Below are positions 11,671 to 23,639 of a stretch of DNA of 64,000 bases, in pieces; the stretch's first letter is position 1, and each line of letters opens with the position of its first letter. The notes beneath the pieces were generated by a model. It did not search any database and was not told the DNA's origin. It saw nothing but the letters and a program-made list of their open reading frames with translations. The position numbers and the translations under genes are program-made. Source of the DNA: Calamus simplicifolius. Taxonomy: Eukaryota; Streptophyta; Magnoliopsida; Arecales; Arecaceae. The stretch lies in the NCBI GenBank assembly GCA_900491605.1, contig UESW01003831.1, forward strand, positions 1,969,194-2,033,193, read 5' to 3'.

Positions 11671-12654
11671 GTTTGATTTAGTATATTCATATTTTAAGGG
11701 ATCTGAAGAAGTTTTACGCTGACTATCACCAATCTAATGCAATCCTCCTTCTTTATTCGGGCTTGGGACTGGTCTTGGCAGAGTTATATTAGTTATGGAT
11801 GAATTAATCAACTATATTCAAAATGATATCCTATGGTATATGTTATTTGTAAATGATATAATATTTATTAATAAAACTAAATCTGAAGTAAATGCTAAGC
11901 TAGAGATTTGAAGAGAGGCTTTAGAATCTAAAGGTTTTAAGATTAGCAGAATTAAAACTGAATACATGAAATGTAATTTTAGTGAGAGTAGAAATACAAA
12001 TGAAGAAATAGTAAAGATTGCAAGCCAAGAGATACCAAGGAGTAAAAAATTTAGGTATTTGGGATCAATTATCCAGTAAGAAGGTAAAATAGGTGAAGAT
12101 GTAAATCATAGAGTTAAAGTAGGATGGATTAAATGGAGTGCTTCGAAAGTATTGTATGATCGGCGTATCCCATTAAAATTGAAAGAAAAATTCTATAAAA
12201 TCGCTATTAGGCCAACTATGCTATATAGAATAGAGTGTTGTGCAATTCTGAAACAATATGTGAATAAATTAAGTGTAACAAAATTGCGTATGTTAAGATG
12301 GATATGTGGTAAAACTTTGAAAGATAAAATTAGAAATAAACATATAAGAGAAATGATAGGAGTAGCCTCAATTGAAGATAAAATGAAAGAAAATCGATTA
12401 CTGTAGTTTGGACTTATACAACAAAGACCTTTAGATGCTTCAGTTAGAAAGAATGATCTTTTAACAATCTATGGTAAGGATAGAGATAGAGATAAATCTA
12501 AATTAATATGAACAGAAATAATAAAAAAAGATATAACTATTTATAATTTGAATGTTGACTTAGTCCTGAATAGAGCAGAGTGAAGGAAGCAGATTCATAT
12601 AGCCAACCCCATGTAGTTGGAAAAAGGCTTAGATGAATTGAGTTGAGTTGTATC
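11671..12654 (+). mobile_element. RTE-type LINE, internally deleted
   Basis: Flanked by a 20-bp target duplication with two mismatches: GATGCAATACCTATCACATA at 11651-11670 and GATGCAATACCCATCTCATA at 12655-12674. After a non-coding head (11680-11770) the sequence jumps into the late RT region (MLFVNDIIFINKT, a mutated catalytic box). It continues through the RTE C-terminus (DRRIPLKLKEKFYK, LRMLRWICGKTLKDKIRN, REMIGVASI) and ends in a TTGAGTTGAG-type tail. Most of the endonuclease and RT are missing, and stops interrupt the frame. Confidence 0.85.
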
Positions 12655-12674
12655 GATGCAATACCCATCTCATA

Positions 12675-13407
12675 CGTGCTACATACATTTTTTCTCAGTG
12701 CACAATAATTTAATTATTTTAAAAAATATTGAACTATCATTGTTATGCAAAAAAATGTGATAAATGTATCAAAAATTGCTTATAAAATATCTAGATGGGG
12801 CTAATTTTCATAATTTTTTAACTTAATTTAATATTGATTCTTAATTTAAAAATAACTTTTAATTATGAAAATTTAGAAAAATTCATTTAATCTTAATTTG
12901 TTTAGCACCCAAACAGAGGAGCTACATATATCTTTTCTAGCCCTCAGTCAAGTGTTATGACCATTGATTTGTAAATTTGTTAAAATTTATGCCTAAGTTA
13001 CAAAATTAATATATATGCCTAAATATTAACAAATTGAAATGAAATTGGGGAGGCAAAGTAGGCAGCATATCTTCGATCATATTTATAATTTTACAGTCAT
13101 TTTTTTATTTTTTTTTAAATTTTTTATTCAAAAATATGTTTTTAATTTAAAAAATGGTCAACAAAACATCAAGATTTTAACCAATATGAGTGGATCATTC
13201 TAAGATGCACAACATATTATAAAATCATGCTTAACTCCTAAATTTTGGCAGGATATCCTCATGCTTTTTAATTTTTGGGAGATTTATGGTTGAAAAAAAA
13301 AGAGGCGAAAGAAGAATGGGAGGAGCCATACTGGATTTTCAGATGAAATCTTCCCTTCCTTGGCTTAAATCTGCTAAAAAAAGGTTGAAATCAAGTTTTT
13401 GAAAAAA

Positions 13408-13411
<4 letters not shown>
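12675..13411 (+). other. AT-rich intron sequence
   Basis: No recognisable gene or element. Long A/T runs. Confidence 0.4.

Positions 13412-13413
<2 letters not shown>

Positions 13414-13444
<31 letters not shown>
13414..13444 (+). repeat. (GA)n microsatellite
   Basis: About 15 perfect GA units in the large PHL-like intron. The open frame that starts in it (poly Arg-Glu) is not a gene. Confidence 0.95.
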
Positions 13445-13446
<2 letters not shown>

Positions 13447-14520
13447 CTTAGGAGGCTCTTATCCTCCCTTTTTCCCTTTTAAACTCCCTCCTTCATCCCC
13501 AACCCACCTACAGCATTCCCACCACACGCTACCCCACTCAGGCCATGAGCTGAATCAGGCCAAACCAAGCGGTTTGGCTTGGTTTAGGACTCATGTCATT
13601 TTGCAGAGTTGAACCAAACCGATTTTGAGGTAGTACAATTCATTATGCCTGAACCTACTCATTCGGCACCATTTGGAGATCAATGGGTGGCCTTGATTTC
13701 ATGAAGTTGGAAATGGAAGCAGATTTTTGTTGAGGGCATGGATTGATAGTTTTGTAACTAAACTTTTATCCAATTTTATGGTCTTTGGCAGAACCTTGAA
13801 TACTTGTTTATAGCCACCATAATTGTCATTGAATCATTCACTGTACAATTAAGACATGTCAAGTGGCCATTGTTCAAAATTTGGATTGAAATGTTTCTGC
13901 TTCATGCTTACTTTGTTTCAAGTCGTTTCAGAGTGAAGAAAGCCAGAACTGCAAAATGTATTTAATGTTGAAAAATAAGAAAAATCCAGAAAAATATTAA
14001 ATATTTGGTAATATATAAACTTCATTTGTTTATTTATTTTGTGGGGGTTGTATTCAGCATATTTGTTGTTTGTATGATGGTATTGAGATTATCTAAAGTA
14101 ACTATTAATGTTTAAGTCAAGTAATATATAACTTGAATTTTTTCCCCAAATCTTCAAATAAATCTTGAACCTTTGCAGATAATGGCATATACACAAAATG
14201 TACATAAAGTGTTGTGGTTTCTGTTTGATTTGCAAATGAAAGTCAAGTGATTATTTTATAATAGAAGAAATGGGTGGTTAGCTGTTTCAATGTGCCATTC
14301 TAGCCTGGCAATTTAAAACTACTTACGCACCCTCAATGATAATGTTCTAAACAAGTTTTATGGACTAGGTATTCTTTCATATGTTCATTTTGTGCTCATT
14401 TAACTTTTTCACCTATTATATATTGTTGGGTAAGTGGGTACTATGCATGCAATTTTATTATTTTGTTGTCGCTTATTCCATTAATCTGGTATTAATTTCA
14501 TTTTTCTTTTTTTGGTGTAG
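13445..14520 (+). other. Intron sequence without recognised features
   Basis: AT-rich and without protein similarity. It ends in the TTTTTGGTGTAG acceptor of the next PHL-like exon. Confidence 0.4.
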
Positions 14521-14601
14521 GCAATTGAATATGGATTGTTGCCTTGTGACATCTTAGATCATATACCTTGCAAGTACTTTGATGGAACTCTTATTTGCGA
14601 G
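14521..14601 (+). pseudogene. PHL: PHL-like exon, DILDHIPCKYFDGTLICE motif
   Basis: Eighty-one bases, phase 0, between a GTGTAG acceptor and a GTGAAC donor. It encodes AIEYGLLPCDILDHIPCKY and the adjoining FDGTLICE, a hallmark of the family. Intact frame. Confidence 0.88.
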
Positions 14602-15355
14602 GTGAACTAACAATATATGTTGGTAGCAGAGACCAATTATCATTTGTTCATTTCTTTTTATAAGTTTTGATTCATAGCTTTCTTTGTGTTGGATCTTTTC
14701 TTTTTGTCTTGGAAAACTTCATATTTATTTAGAAAAGCTGATGGTGAAGTTGGTTTTCATAGTTGAAACTATATCAACCGTTAATATTAGGAGATTAGGG
14801 CTACGTTCAATTTTTAAAAGTTATCAAGCCTTGCACTATATAGGAGGAGAAGGTTGTTCTTGTTAAAAATCACTTATTCTAGTGAAATATCTTGGTGGTT
14901 TTTCTCACTTGCCAATTTATTGTGGTATAATAATGATTAAATACCTCTTCAAATTTTGGGAGATTGAATTGACATATGAAGTTCTTGTGATATTCTTTGT
15001 TTTATCATATTATGATGAAGTATTATTCAACTATATACTATTGTATCTAAGTAAGCACTTGATGCTTTAAATATTACTCAGCATGCATTTTAATATTTGA
15101 GTACATTTTTTTCTTTTCTTCAGATTTCATGCTCTTTTATACAAGTTGAGTCATTTGGATGTCCTGTTACCCCTTAGATATGGTAGATATGTTTAATGTT
15201 GTTGAATAAGGACAGAATGTAGATACTAATATTATAGAGTGTAGAAGAGTTGTGCAATCTTTTGGACTACTTAAAGTTGTTAGCAAAGAGTTAAATTACA
15301 TAGAAGACTCTTAATTGTATGTTGTTGCCACTTGAGTTCAATAGTAGATAATATA
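14602..15355 (+). other. Intron sequence without recognised features
   Basis: AT-rich; two short open frames here have no similarity that I recognise. Confidence 0.35.
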
Positions 15356-15944
15356 GGGTCCATTTGGTTTTGTGGGAATAGCTCTCTCGAATCGAAATTT
15401 GAGTCATTGATTTTGATTCCAAAAGTTTGTTTCGATGGAATTAAAATTGGATTCCAATTCCACCTGGAATCTCAATTGTATATAAGAGAAATTTGAAATC
15501 AAGACCTTCCCACCCAACATTGCAAATCCATTTCAGCTAACCATAATCCAACACTCTCCTCTCACTTCTTCTTAACTGACATCCCCTTCTTCCTCTTCTC
15601 ATCGGACGCTCCCTATACTCTTCAACTGTACTACTAGCAAAAGTGAGTTGGTCCCTGTATTAATATTTTCAGCCATTTCTTACTAGATTATAGTGAGTCA
15701 TGACATGATGTACATGATATTTTCAACAGAACTATTTTCTTTTTCATAGGAAAAGTTTGATTTTACGGTTACCATTTATAATTTTTGATGCATTTTTAGT
15801 ATACCATCTAATAATTTAACCTATCTAAGCTTCCGATTCTGATTTTTGTGTGAACCAAATGGATGAGAGGAATGAGTGTTGTTGATTCAAGTAGAATTCC
15901 ATTCTGATTCTGATTTAAATTATAATGCAGGATCAAATGGACCC
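15356..15944 (+). mobile_element. Tourist-like MITE (PIF/Harbinger type)
   Basis: It begins GGGTCCATTTGG and ends with the inverted form ATCAAATGGACCC, flanked on both sides by a 3-bp ATA. The GGGTCC(A)TTTGG terminus and 3-bp duplication fit PIF/Harbinger MITEs. The interior contains repeated GATTCTGATT-type segments and no coding frame. Confidence 0.65.
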
Positions 15945-17090
15945 ATAATGATATTTCTTTGCAAAATGCCAAAGTTTTCTGTCATTTCCTTTATTATTTA
16001 CTATGTATTTCATGAGGTTATTAAGCATCAAATTGTTATAAGCCCAGATATTTCCCTCACAACTCAATGTTAAGTCTATAGAACTTCCTCTAAGAAGTTT
16101 TCAATGGTCCATGGATTGGAATCCTAGTTGGTGATATATTGTAGTGTTGGTATAGGAAACCATGATGAGTGTCGGGATGGGACCTTGGTATTGTCTTACC
16201 AATATCTTGTTCAGCATGTCCCAGGATGTCTCTCATTCCAAGTAATAGGATGGGGCTTGAGTGGGATGCCCCATTTCATTAAAAGATTAGGATGGTCTCA
16301 TCGGACTTGTATCGTTGCTTATGTCCTTTTATAATGTGTTTATGGGCCTTATTCTAGCCCATTTTTAGCATTTTTGATCCATGTTTGGTCTCTCCAAAGC
16401 AACTAATGGTCTTTGTTGTGATTAGAAGAAGTAATAGCCTTCATGAGTGTCTTATAGCTATATCATTGTCACTAAATTTTAAAAGGTTTTTATTTTCTAA
16501 TAAAAACTATTGGATTAATAATGTTTTTAATGATATGTTATATATGTTTAATGCTGAAGGCTTGCATAGGATGGGTGTTAAACAGTTTAAAATGATTGTT
16601 TTTCACATGTATAACAAGGGTGGGAAGTTCGTAAGGCAGGACAAGGATATGGTTTAACTTGAAAGAAACTATAAATTTTGAATGCAATACTATGGAAAAG
16701 GAGATGACTAAGCTCATCAGAGTAGGTGATACTCATTAAATAGATTCCAATTGATATGTAAGATCTTAAATAATCTAATAGTATTTTGCTTTTGTTTATG
16801 ATATATGATTTAGTGTCCTAATCTAAGCAAAATATGCTGATATAGCATAAGACTTGTTCTAAATTGGCTAATTTATTTAATGAGATGTATCTAATAAGAA
16901 GATGCTTGATGAATAGAGGAGCACCATAGTATAGATTTATAAGATGATATTCAAAACTATTCTAGTTATTGTTACATTAAACCCATGAGAATACTATGAA
17001 ATTTTGGGACAAAGTGATTGGACACAGATTGAGATGCATCATAGCAATATTAGAACACCAATTTGGTTGTGCTTGGAACGTCAATTATAA
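15945..17090 (+). other. Intron sequence without recognised features
   Basis: AT-rich; open frames at 16128-16334 and 16385-16657 have no recognisable similarity. Confidence 0.35.
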
Positions 17091-18065
17091 AGGCTATTTT
17101 TATTCTTTAGATGTCAATTGAGAAGCATAGAGAGAAGAAATAAGATCTTCACAAAGTATATAATGGGCTCCTAGAGAAGTCTTATAGTAGGTGTTAGAGA
17201 AGAAATTATATTATGTTGCATATATTAATATATTAAAAACATGTATGATGGAGCAACTATTAGTAAGCACTATTAATTGTAATACTATAGAATTTTTAAT
17301 CACAACAGCTTTACACAAAGGATTTACCCTAAGTTCTTGTTCTTTTTGTACTAGTTATAGATGAATTTTAGTAGGCGTATTTAGGAATATATTTCTTGGT
17401 ATATGCTATATATAGATTGTATACTCTTAATGGATATAAAGTTTGGATTAATCATAAGTTAGAATTATAAAAGAATGCATTAGTTACCAATTATTTTAGG
17501 TTAAGTAGTTTTAAGATGGCATAAATGGAACGTGGTTTTCGTAAAATAAGAAAAAAAGATTGGGTGAACTGCAAATGAAAGATTTTGAAGTTTCTAAGAG
17601 TGATTATTTTGGAATTTAGAAATAATTATTCATTGAGAGAGATTGAAGAGATTTTTATTTATAGGATTTCGGATAAAATGAAGAAGTATAATATGAATAT
17701 TATGTGATTATAAGCTACCTGCTAAGTTATTTTAGTATACGACTGACTGCTATATATTATATTATGTTGGATAGTTAGAAAACTGGTGCATAAAATGATT
17801 GGCTGAAATAATAATGTTTAGTTGGGTGTCTGCTAACACAAGAGAAAATATAATAATAAATAAGGTTATATGTAAAATAATTATGGTGGCACCAATTGAG
17901 GGTAAATTGATATAAGGATGACTTAGATTGGATGGACATGTATACTGTAGATTGAAAACTACATGGGATAAAGTGGTAAATAAAGACTAGTGTATGACCC
18001 TAAATTGAGTGGAAAAAAAAAATCATGTAGTCTACTTCAACTAGTTTGGAATTAAGGCTTCATTG
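17090..18065 (+). mobile_element. Ancient RTE-type LINE relic
   Basis: Heavily mutated, but pieces in order match the RTE reverse transcriptase. Around 17110-17160 there is an AYDRVP-like region (KHREKK then DLHKVYNG). Around 17225-17320 a segment reads like K(T/D)MYDG.. and EFLITTALHKGFTLS. Near 17540-17600 there is MKDFEVSKSDYFG. Near 17830-17950 a stretch resembles the tail domain (NTRENIIINKVICK, MVAPIEGK, LDGHV). No target duplication seen. It is clearly older than the RTE copies at 11.7 and 36.5 kb. Confidence 0.6.
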
Positions 18066-19214
18066 ACGGTTGAGGTCTAAGACTTGATTCTTGATAAGAC
18101 ATGCTCATTTGCTTATAATAATGTTAACAATGCAAATGTTTTTAACAATTCATTCAGTCGTGTGTGCAGAGCCACCATGCTTGTTATACCTCAGATCAAG
18201 GCATCCTGTAATCAAACAGGACGCTAGAGTATTGCTATTTTAATAGGTCAATTTTAAGTCACAATTTACACCATTAGCATGGTCTAGACTGTGTCATATA
18301 AAGCATCAATTGAGATGTGATCGATGATCATTAAGCAAGTCCATTTGTTGTTTGCAGTGAAGGTTTGAAACTAAAACTATTTTATTAAATATGAATAAAA
18401 TAATGATATCCTTATATAAATTTTCCAATATGTTTGCAATAATGTTGGAAAGATGCCAGCTTGATGAATGTAATTTTAAGCTTTGTTGCATTGTTGTTTA
18501 TGCTTTAGCATGAGGGGAGACATCTAAAATGCAATATTTCATTGTTTTATCTTCGCAGTTAGCTGTTCTACAGTTTTTCCATGCTTCTTGGCCCATTGTC
18601 CAACCTCATTACTGAGTGATCAATGGCTTATGGATGACAGTTTGGTCATTTGCCAGTTGTATAATATTCTTCCTGATTACTAAGAGTTCAAGAGGTTTCA
18701 CAATGATAAAATACTGCCTTTTGCTTGCGCATTCTCTTACTTTTCTGTCTTTCTTGCATTTTTAATCACATTTCTCTTTTATTTGGTTCTCATTGCTCTG
18801 AATTCCTTTTCATGCGCTTCATTAATCCCTAGTAGTGTAGTGTTTCCTTTGTCAGATCTACTTATTAAACCAGGGGGCACAAATCAATATCAAATTCCAT
18901 ATTTGAGACCTTGATTTCATACACTTGTTGAAGTTAAGTTAGCAGCTAGTTGAAATGCAGCATATGCTTCAAGCATCATATAACATAAATAATATTGGCA
19001 TTCTTTGACCAAGAATAAATTCAGATGTTGCAACTTAGTAATATTATATTTCCAAGAAGCTGTTGTATGTTTGTTACATGGCAATGCAGGATGTGTTAAA
19101 GTTATGACTGTATGGACTGTGTACTGAATCTTTCATTTTAGTAGAACTATCATTTGAATGAGACTATAGAAGAAGACGTCATATGGTGATCAGAATAAAT
19201 ATGTTTTTAAACAG
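18066..19214 (+). other. Intron sequence without recognised features
   Basis: AT-rich intron ending in the AAACAG acceptor of the next exon. Confidence 0.4.
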
Positions 19215-19376
19215 GTGCGGGATTATCGATTTTGTGTGTCAAAATTTAGAAACAAGGGTTCTTCTGGAGATAATTCTCCCAAAGTTCAGAAGGTGTGCCT
19301 ACGGATGGGCATGGAGAACATTGTCAAAGACGTGCCATCAATTTCGGATGACTCATGGACTTACAGTGATCTACTG
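19215..19376 (+). pseudogene. PHL: PHL-like exon, VRDYRFCVSKF ... SDDSWTYSDLL
   Basis: Fifty-four codons in phase 0 with a GTCAAT donor. VRDYRFCVSKF, VCLRMGMENIVKDVPSISDD and SWTYSDLL match the conserved SPT20-like core. The frame is intact. Confidence 0.9.
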
Positions 19377-19458
19377 GTCAATCTAATTGATTATTCTACT
19401 TTTGTGGTGCTTTATCGTTTCAACTTCATTTAATTGTGATTAATTATTTGTATTTCAG

Positions 19459-19554
19459 CAAGCTGAGTCTCAGATCGTGAAGGCCTTGCAACCGATGCTT
19501 AATTTGAGCATGAATCAATCCCTGGACAGGCTTTGTCGGACAGTTCCAAAACAG
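19459..19554 (+). pseudogene. PHL: PHL-like exon, ESQIVKALQPMLNLS motif
   Basis: Thirty-two codons between TATTTCAG and GTATCG, phase 0. Encodes AESQIVKALQPMLNLSMNQS followed by LDRLCRTVPKQ, a conserved family block. Confidence 0.88.
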
Positions 19555-19658
19555 GTATCGATGTTTACATCAATTCCACTTTCATTTCCTACTGCATAGT
19601 TTCAAGCAGCTTGATTTTTTTACCAAGTTGTTTCACTAACTTCTATTGCCATGCATAG

Positions 19659-20980
19659 CTTGATTTAGGTATATGTAAGCAAAGGCTGATGAACAAGCAA
19701 CATGATGTTCTAGAAGTCAACCATAAATCTACTAATCTGGACATGGCAGTCAATGGATATGTCGAGAGTTCGAAGTCCCAAATAAGTGCTGCCTTCGGAA
19801 ATGATTCAGCACATTGTGCTCGGTATGCCATCTCAAGAAGCATGCCACTTTTGCAACAGAATGATGGCAAAGAAAATGTTACAGTGCCTGCTTGGCCGTT
19901 GGTATTCCAACCAAGCTATAATTTAGTAGTCAGTTACCCTTTATCTGTTTCCAATAGTGTGGCAGTTGCATCAAATTTTGTATTAGCACCTGATCAGAAT
20001 CTCAGGGACTCTTGCACTGGTCCGGTGAACCTTCCTCATCTTCATGGAAAGAGGACTAGGTGTAAAACACAACCCACCTCCAAAACTAATGGCAAAAGGA
20101 CAAAACAAGAACAACAAGACCTGGTTTCTTCGCACCTAAGTACCAATCAAAGGGACAACCTGCTTGAACAAGGGTCACAATGGAACGTTACGCTGGCTCA
20201 AAAACAACAGGAAGCTCAAACTATGCAGCATCTCAGCTTTCATCACCAAAATTCTTCCCAACAGCAACAAAGGAGTGAAGCATCGATTGAAAGAATCCAA
20301 AAGGAGGCCCAAATGTCGTACTTATACCTAGAGCATGTACAACATATTGTTAAAGAAGAGCCTAGTGACATGGAAATTTTATGCAGACTAGAGGTGGAGA
20401 AGGATAGAGAAGGCCATGCACCGGATGTTGGAAGTGAGAAATCATGTGACAGCTAACTCCATCATCTGTAAGAGCTCTGCCTCTCCAAATACAGGGAAGT
20501 AGTACTGGACAATCTATTGAAAAGTGTCCCATGAAGAGAAAGCTTCTCGGAAAAGGAAACTCTCTCAGGGCTCTCAAGTTTCAGCAGCGGGGTCAGATTG
20601 TCAAGTGTCCAAAAGAGAAATCATAGAATATTTTCAGGGGCTAATTGCAGCCCATTGCCAACTGTTGCTGCTGTCAAAGATAAAGCTGCATCAATGCCGG
20701 CAGCTTCAATTGGAACCGGTCCTGTTATTTCTTCTTCGAGCAGTTCTTTGATACAGGAGAGTCAGTTGACACGACTTAAAAGGCAGAATCTAAAGCTCTT
20801 AATAAGGTTACAACTCAGAGCATGACTGGAATAGGATCTCCATCATGCATTGGTGATATGAATGTTTCATTTCAATCAAAAGGTTCTTCAGTTGGGACTG
20901 GTTTGTTGCCTCCTTCAGGAACCAGTTTTGATCCTAGCACTTTGGAGAGGTTCTCAAAGATCAAGATGGTGTGCCAAAGG
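19659..20980 (+). pseudogene. PHL: PHL-like large central exon, frame-disrupted
   Basis: It opens after ATGCATAG with LDLGICKQRLMNKQ and stays open to a TAA at 20454-20456. The region is Ser/Gln-rich with a KRTKQEQQ-like basic patch and IVKEEPSDME. After the stop, family-like sequence continues in other frames: SIEKCPMKRKLLGKGNSL around 20514-20570, then VAAVKDKAASMPAASIG around 20660-20715. It ends with GIGSPSCIGDMNVSF and LERFSKIKMVCQR before the donor at 20981. At least three frame changes or stops are needed to follow it. Confidence 0.75.
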
Positions 20981-21159
20981 TGTGACTTTAAGTAAACTCT
21001 TTTTCTTTTTATGTATCATTTTTTTCTGATTACTACAAAGTCATGAAGATTTATGCCCGCTTGTGAAAAGTCTCGAATATTCAAATCTTCCATGGACCGT
21101 TGTTTTCATTCATTCTCATCAATTCTATGACACTAATGCTGTGTCAAACTTATTTTTAG

Positions 21160-21726
21160 GCATGGAATCAATGGCGAAAGGAACAAAATAGATGAGCATC
21201 TGACAAAAAAATCATTTTCTAATTGCTCTTTGCCACCAGCCAGACTCATAATGCCTGAGGACACTGAGGAATGTAGGCCCCTCACAGAGAACTTGTGCAT
21301 GTCAAAGTACTTAATGGTGGAAGCAGGAATGCTCACAAGACTCGAAAGATGACATTTGTGCTCGAGGGGTTTTTCTCTGCAGGTAAGTTCTTGAATCTTC
21401 CGGGGTATTTGTTAATCCTGACTGCTGATCTTCCTTTATGATTCTTCTCCACAGGAAATGATACCCCCTTATTGGCTGTCAAGTCTCAGTGCAAATTAGT
21501 CCTTATGAATCTGAGGAGCCTGGTATCCATGAGGTGGGAGCAGAAGTCATCTTTGGAGATGGAGAACAACGCTTCCATGTTGCTCTACTCCACAATCCTG
21601 TGAGTATTCTTTTTGACTGAAATAACTTCTGTACAAGCAACTGTCACACGCAATATTTTCTCACCCACGTGATACTGTGCTTTACAGCATCATGCGGACC
21701 TGTTTGCTGATCAGTTCATTTCATTG
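21160..21726 (+). pseudogene. PHL: PHL-like exons h, i and j
   Basis: Three exons with good splice sites: 21160-21382 (TTTTTAG / GTAAGT), 21455-21599 (CCACAG / GTGAGT) and 21688-21726 (TTTACAG / GTAAGT). The last two encode ISPYESEEPGIHEVGAEVIF, GDGEQRFHVALLHNP and HADLFADQFISL, which match the family segment that precedes the C-terminal Gln-rich tail. In the frame of these motifs the start of the second exon contains a TGA, and the first exon changes frame near its end. Confidence 0.68.
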
Positions 21727-22138
21727 GTAAGTTTGCCTTTGATTCTCTTCTACTTATGCATCAAGTCTACAAAATTTAAGAGTTCCATGGAGTGTGGTTT
21801 TTTATTATGTTGCCATTGTTGTAGACGCATGACAAGTTTCATTAAGATTCTGTTATCCATCTTCTTCAAGGGCCAAAATCTGGAGATCATTTTGATGTTC
21901 TGAGCCTTGATTTTTGCTGTTAACATATTTCTATAAAGTATTCCAATGGATAACAATCTGATAATAGTATCTTAAGTGTCTAGATCCTTGCATGGGGTGA
22001 TCATGCCAAATGCAAGGTGAAGCTACAATAGTTGTGCAAGAGATCTTTGTGAAGAGCTGGACTAGATGTGAGTACTAGCTTGATTTATGACTGACCATTT
22101 TAAAACACCTCCCTTGCACCTGTCTGATACTCATGCAG

Positions 22139-23393
22139 ATGGAACGTGAAGGCTACAAACTTGTGGATGATCATCCAGCCATTGCCGTCCTGCATCATAG
22201 GCACTTCTTGTGATTCTGTACGTATTGGTTCTGCTGGAGTTACGATGTATCTTGCACAACACTTGTACAAGCCAGCCATTGAAGCCAATTTCCCCACCTG
22301 GTGACAGCATTTCAGCTTCGAACCCCTGGCAGTTTCCACACAATATTCCAATGCCAACAAGGGCATCTACCTCTTCTCTTAACTTGAGCAGTCAACAGCT
22401 GTTGGATATTGTTTCTCATCTCAATTCCATGCAACAACAACACCCTCAGGTTCAGAGTTCCTTGTCTTTTGTTTGGAACAACCCACCTGGTAGCTCAAAT
22501 ATAGATATGAGCAATGCAACACCCAATAGTGTTGCCCGTCCTAACACAAATATTGAGATGGGCAGTACAACTCCTAACAGCATTGCCCATCTAAACCTTC
22601 TTCGCTTACAGCAGAATAAATGGCAGAATTGTGAGCAACAAGCAATCTCACAGAATAATATGGCTATCCTTGGAACCACCTACAGTATTACAGGCAGGAG
22701 GGAACTTGAATCTGGATTGAGTATGTGTCAAAGCAATGATCACCCTATTCAGACACCTGGATTCAGTTTCTCTAGTCAGCAATTTCCCCAGAGAGCAATT
22801 TCTGAAACCCCTACAGCTGTGCCAGCAAAGCTGAGGCAGGCTGCAGCCAATCAGGGCGTGGGGGTGATAAATGGTAACATACCTGTAGGGAGTTCGACTC
22901 ATGGGATTTTTGGTATGATGGGAGATGGATCTCTAGATCAGGTACTTGGAAGAAGCTGCATGGATCAGTTCCAGTATGGAGGCAAAATGCCTACCATCTT
23001 TTCTAACATGCAATATTTGAACGTGAACACCAACAACTATGATCAAATGCAGCAGCACAATATGCATCCAAGGGGAATGCGACAGCCGTTACAAAAGCTG
23101 CAGCAGCAACTAGTCTCTCGGCATGATCTGCTGACAGTGAATCAGTCAATACGACAGCTGCAACAACAGCAACGAGTCTCTCCTCAGCATCATGATTCAT
23201 GGTTAACACCAATGAGTCCAAAGCAGTTAAGCTCAGGGTCAGCTACTCAGCAAGTCAACGCTGGCATTGCTAACGTTGGAGGTAGGTCCACAAGTAAGCA
23301 CACAGGCAGGTGCTTCTGGTGGTAGCTAGCGTTGCAAACTCACCAATGTTACAGTGTCCTCAAAAACAAAGTTATCATGGCAAAGGCTTATGA
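22139..23393 (+). pseudogene. PHL: PHL-like C-terminal Gln-rich exon
   Basis: Begins after CATGCAG with MEREGYKLVDDHPA. A TGA follows after the HHRHFL segment, and frame changes near 22290 lead into a long open stretch (to 23325) rich in Gln, Asn and Ser. Features are QQLLDIVSHLNSMQQQHPQV, PQHHDSWLTPMSPKQLSSGS and runs of CAG/CAA. Another frame change near 23285 would allow a family-like tail (VANSPMLQCP) ending at the TGA at 23391-23393. Poly-Gln tails are usual for PHL proteins. Confidence 0.72.
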
Positions 23394-23614
23394 AGAGCAG
23401 TGAAAGGCTTTATTTATCTGTCCCCCGTGTACTTCCTTTTTCTTTTGAGAAGGAGAAGCGTCAGAGTTGAACTTGAGCTGCCTTGTGCAAGCAAGCAGCT
23501 TAGCAATAATGACCAACCAACACAAATTGAAGAGAGAAGCTCAAGTACTTTGCACGGCTGCTCAAGAAAGTGTGTTAGTATTGTAGCAGAAGGCTGTAAG
23601 TGAAGTTCATTCTC

Positions 23615-23620
23615 AATAAA
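23615..23620 (+). terminator. Polyadenylation signal of the PHL-like gene
   Basis: AATAAA about 220 bp after the putative stop at 23393. Position is plausible; transcript support would be needed. Confidence 0.4.
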
Positions 23621-23639
23621 GTGATGCCAGGAGGCTTCA

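Larger units (their letters stand above)
1978..23393 (+). pseudogene. PHL: PHL / SPT20-like transcriptional regulator, disrupted copy (whole locus)
   Basis: The exons read in order as the PHYTOCHROME-DEPENDENT LATE-FLOWERING protein, a nuclear Gln-rich protein that in Arabidopsis acts with phytochrome B and CONSTANS in flowering and carries an SPT20-like region (SAGA co-activator type). Seen: the SLNLFPDGFSIGKPTE motif, LLHPYNRASKTLFS, ILDHIPCKYFDGTLICE, VRDYRFCVSKF, the SISDDSWTYSDLL segment and IVKALQPMLNLS, with phase-0 GT-AG junctions. Downstream come a Ser/Gln-rich region and a ...TLERFSKIKMV motif, a short HADLFADQFISL exon and a poly-Gln C-terminus. From about 20456 onward the frame breaks repeatedly: a stop at 20454-20456, further shifts near 20560-20630 and 20800, an in-frame TGA if exon 21455 is read in the conserved frame, a TGA at about 22210, and frame changes near 22290 and 23285. 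The translation start was not found. It is most likely a pseudogene, though indel errors in the sequence could mimic this. Confidence 0.75.

Noticed and set aside
13412..13612. Open frame starting with poly Arg-Glu
   Set aside because: It is read from the (GA)n microsatellite and lies inside an intron.
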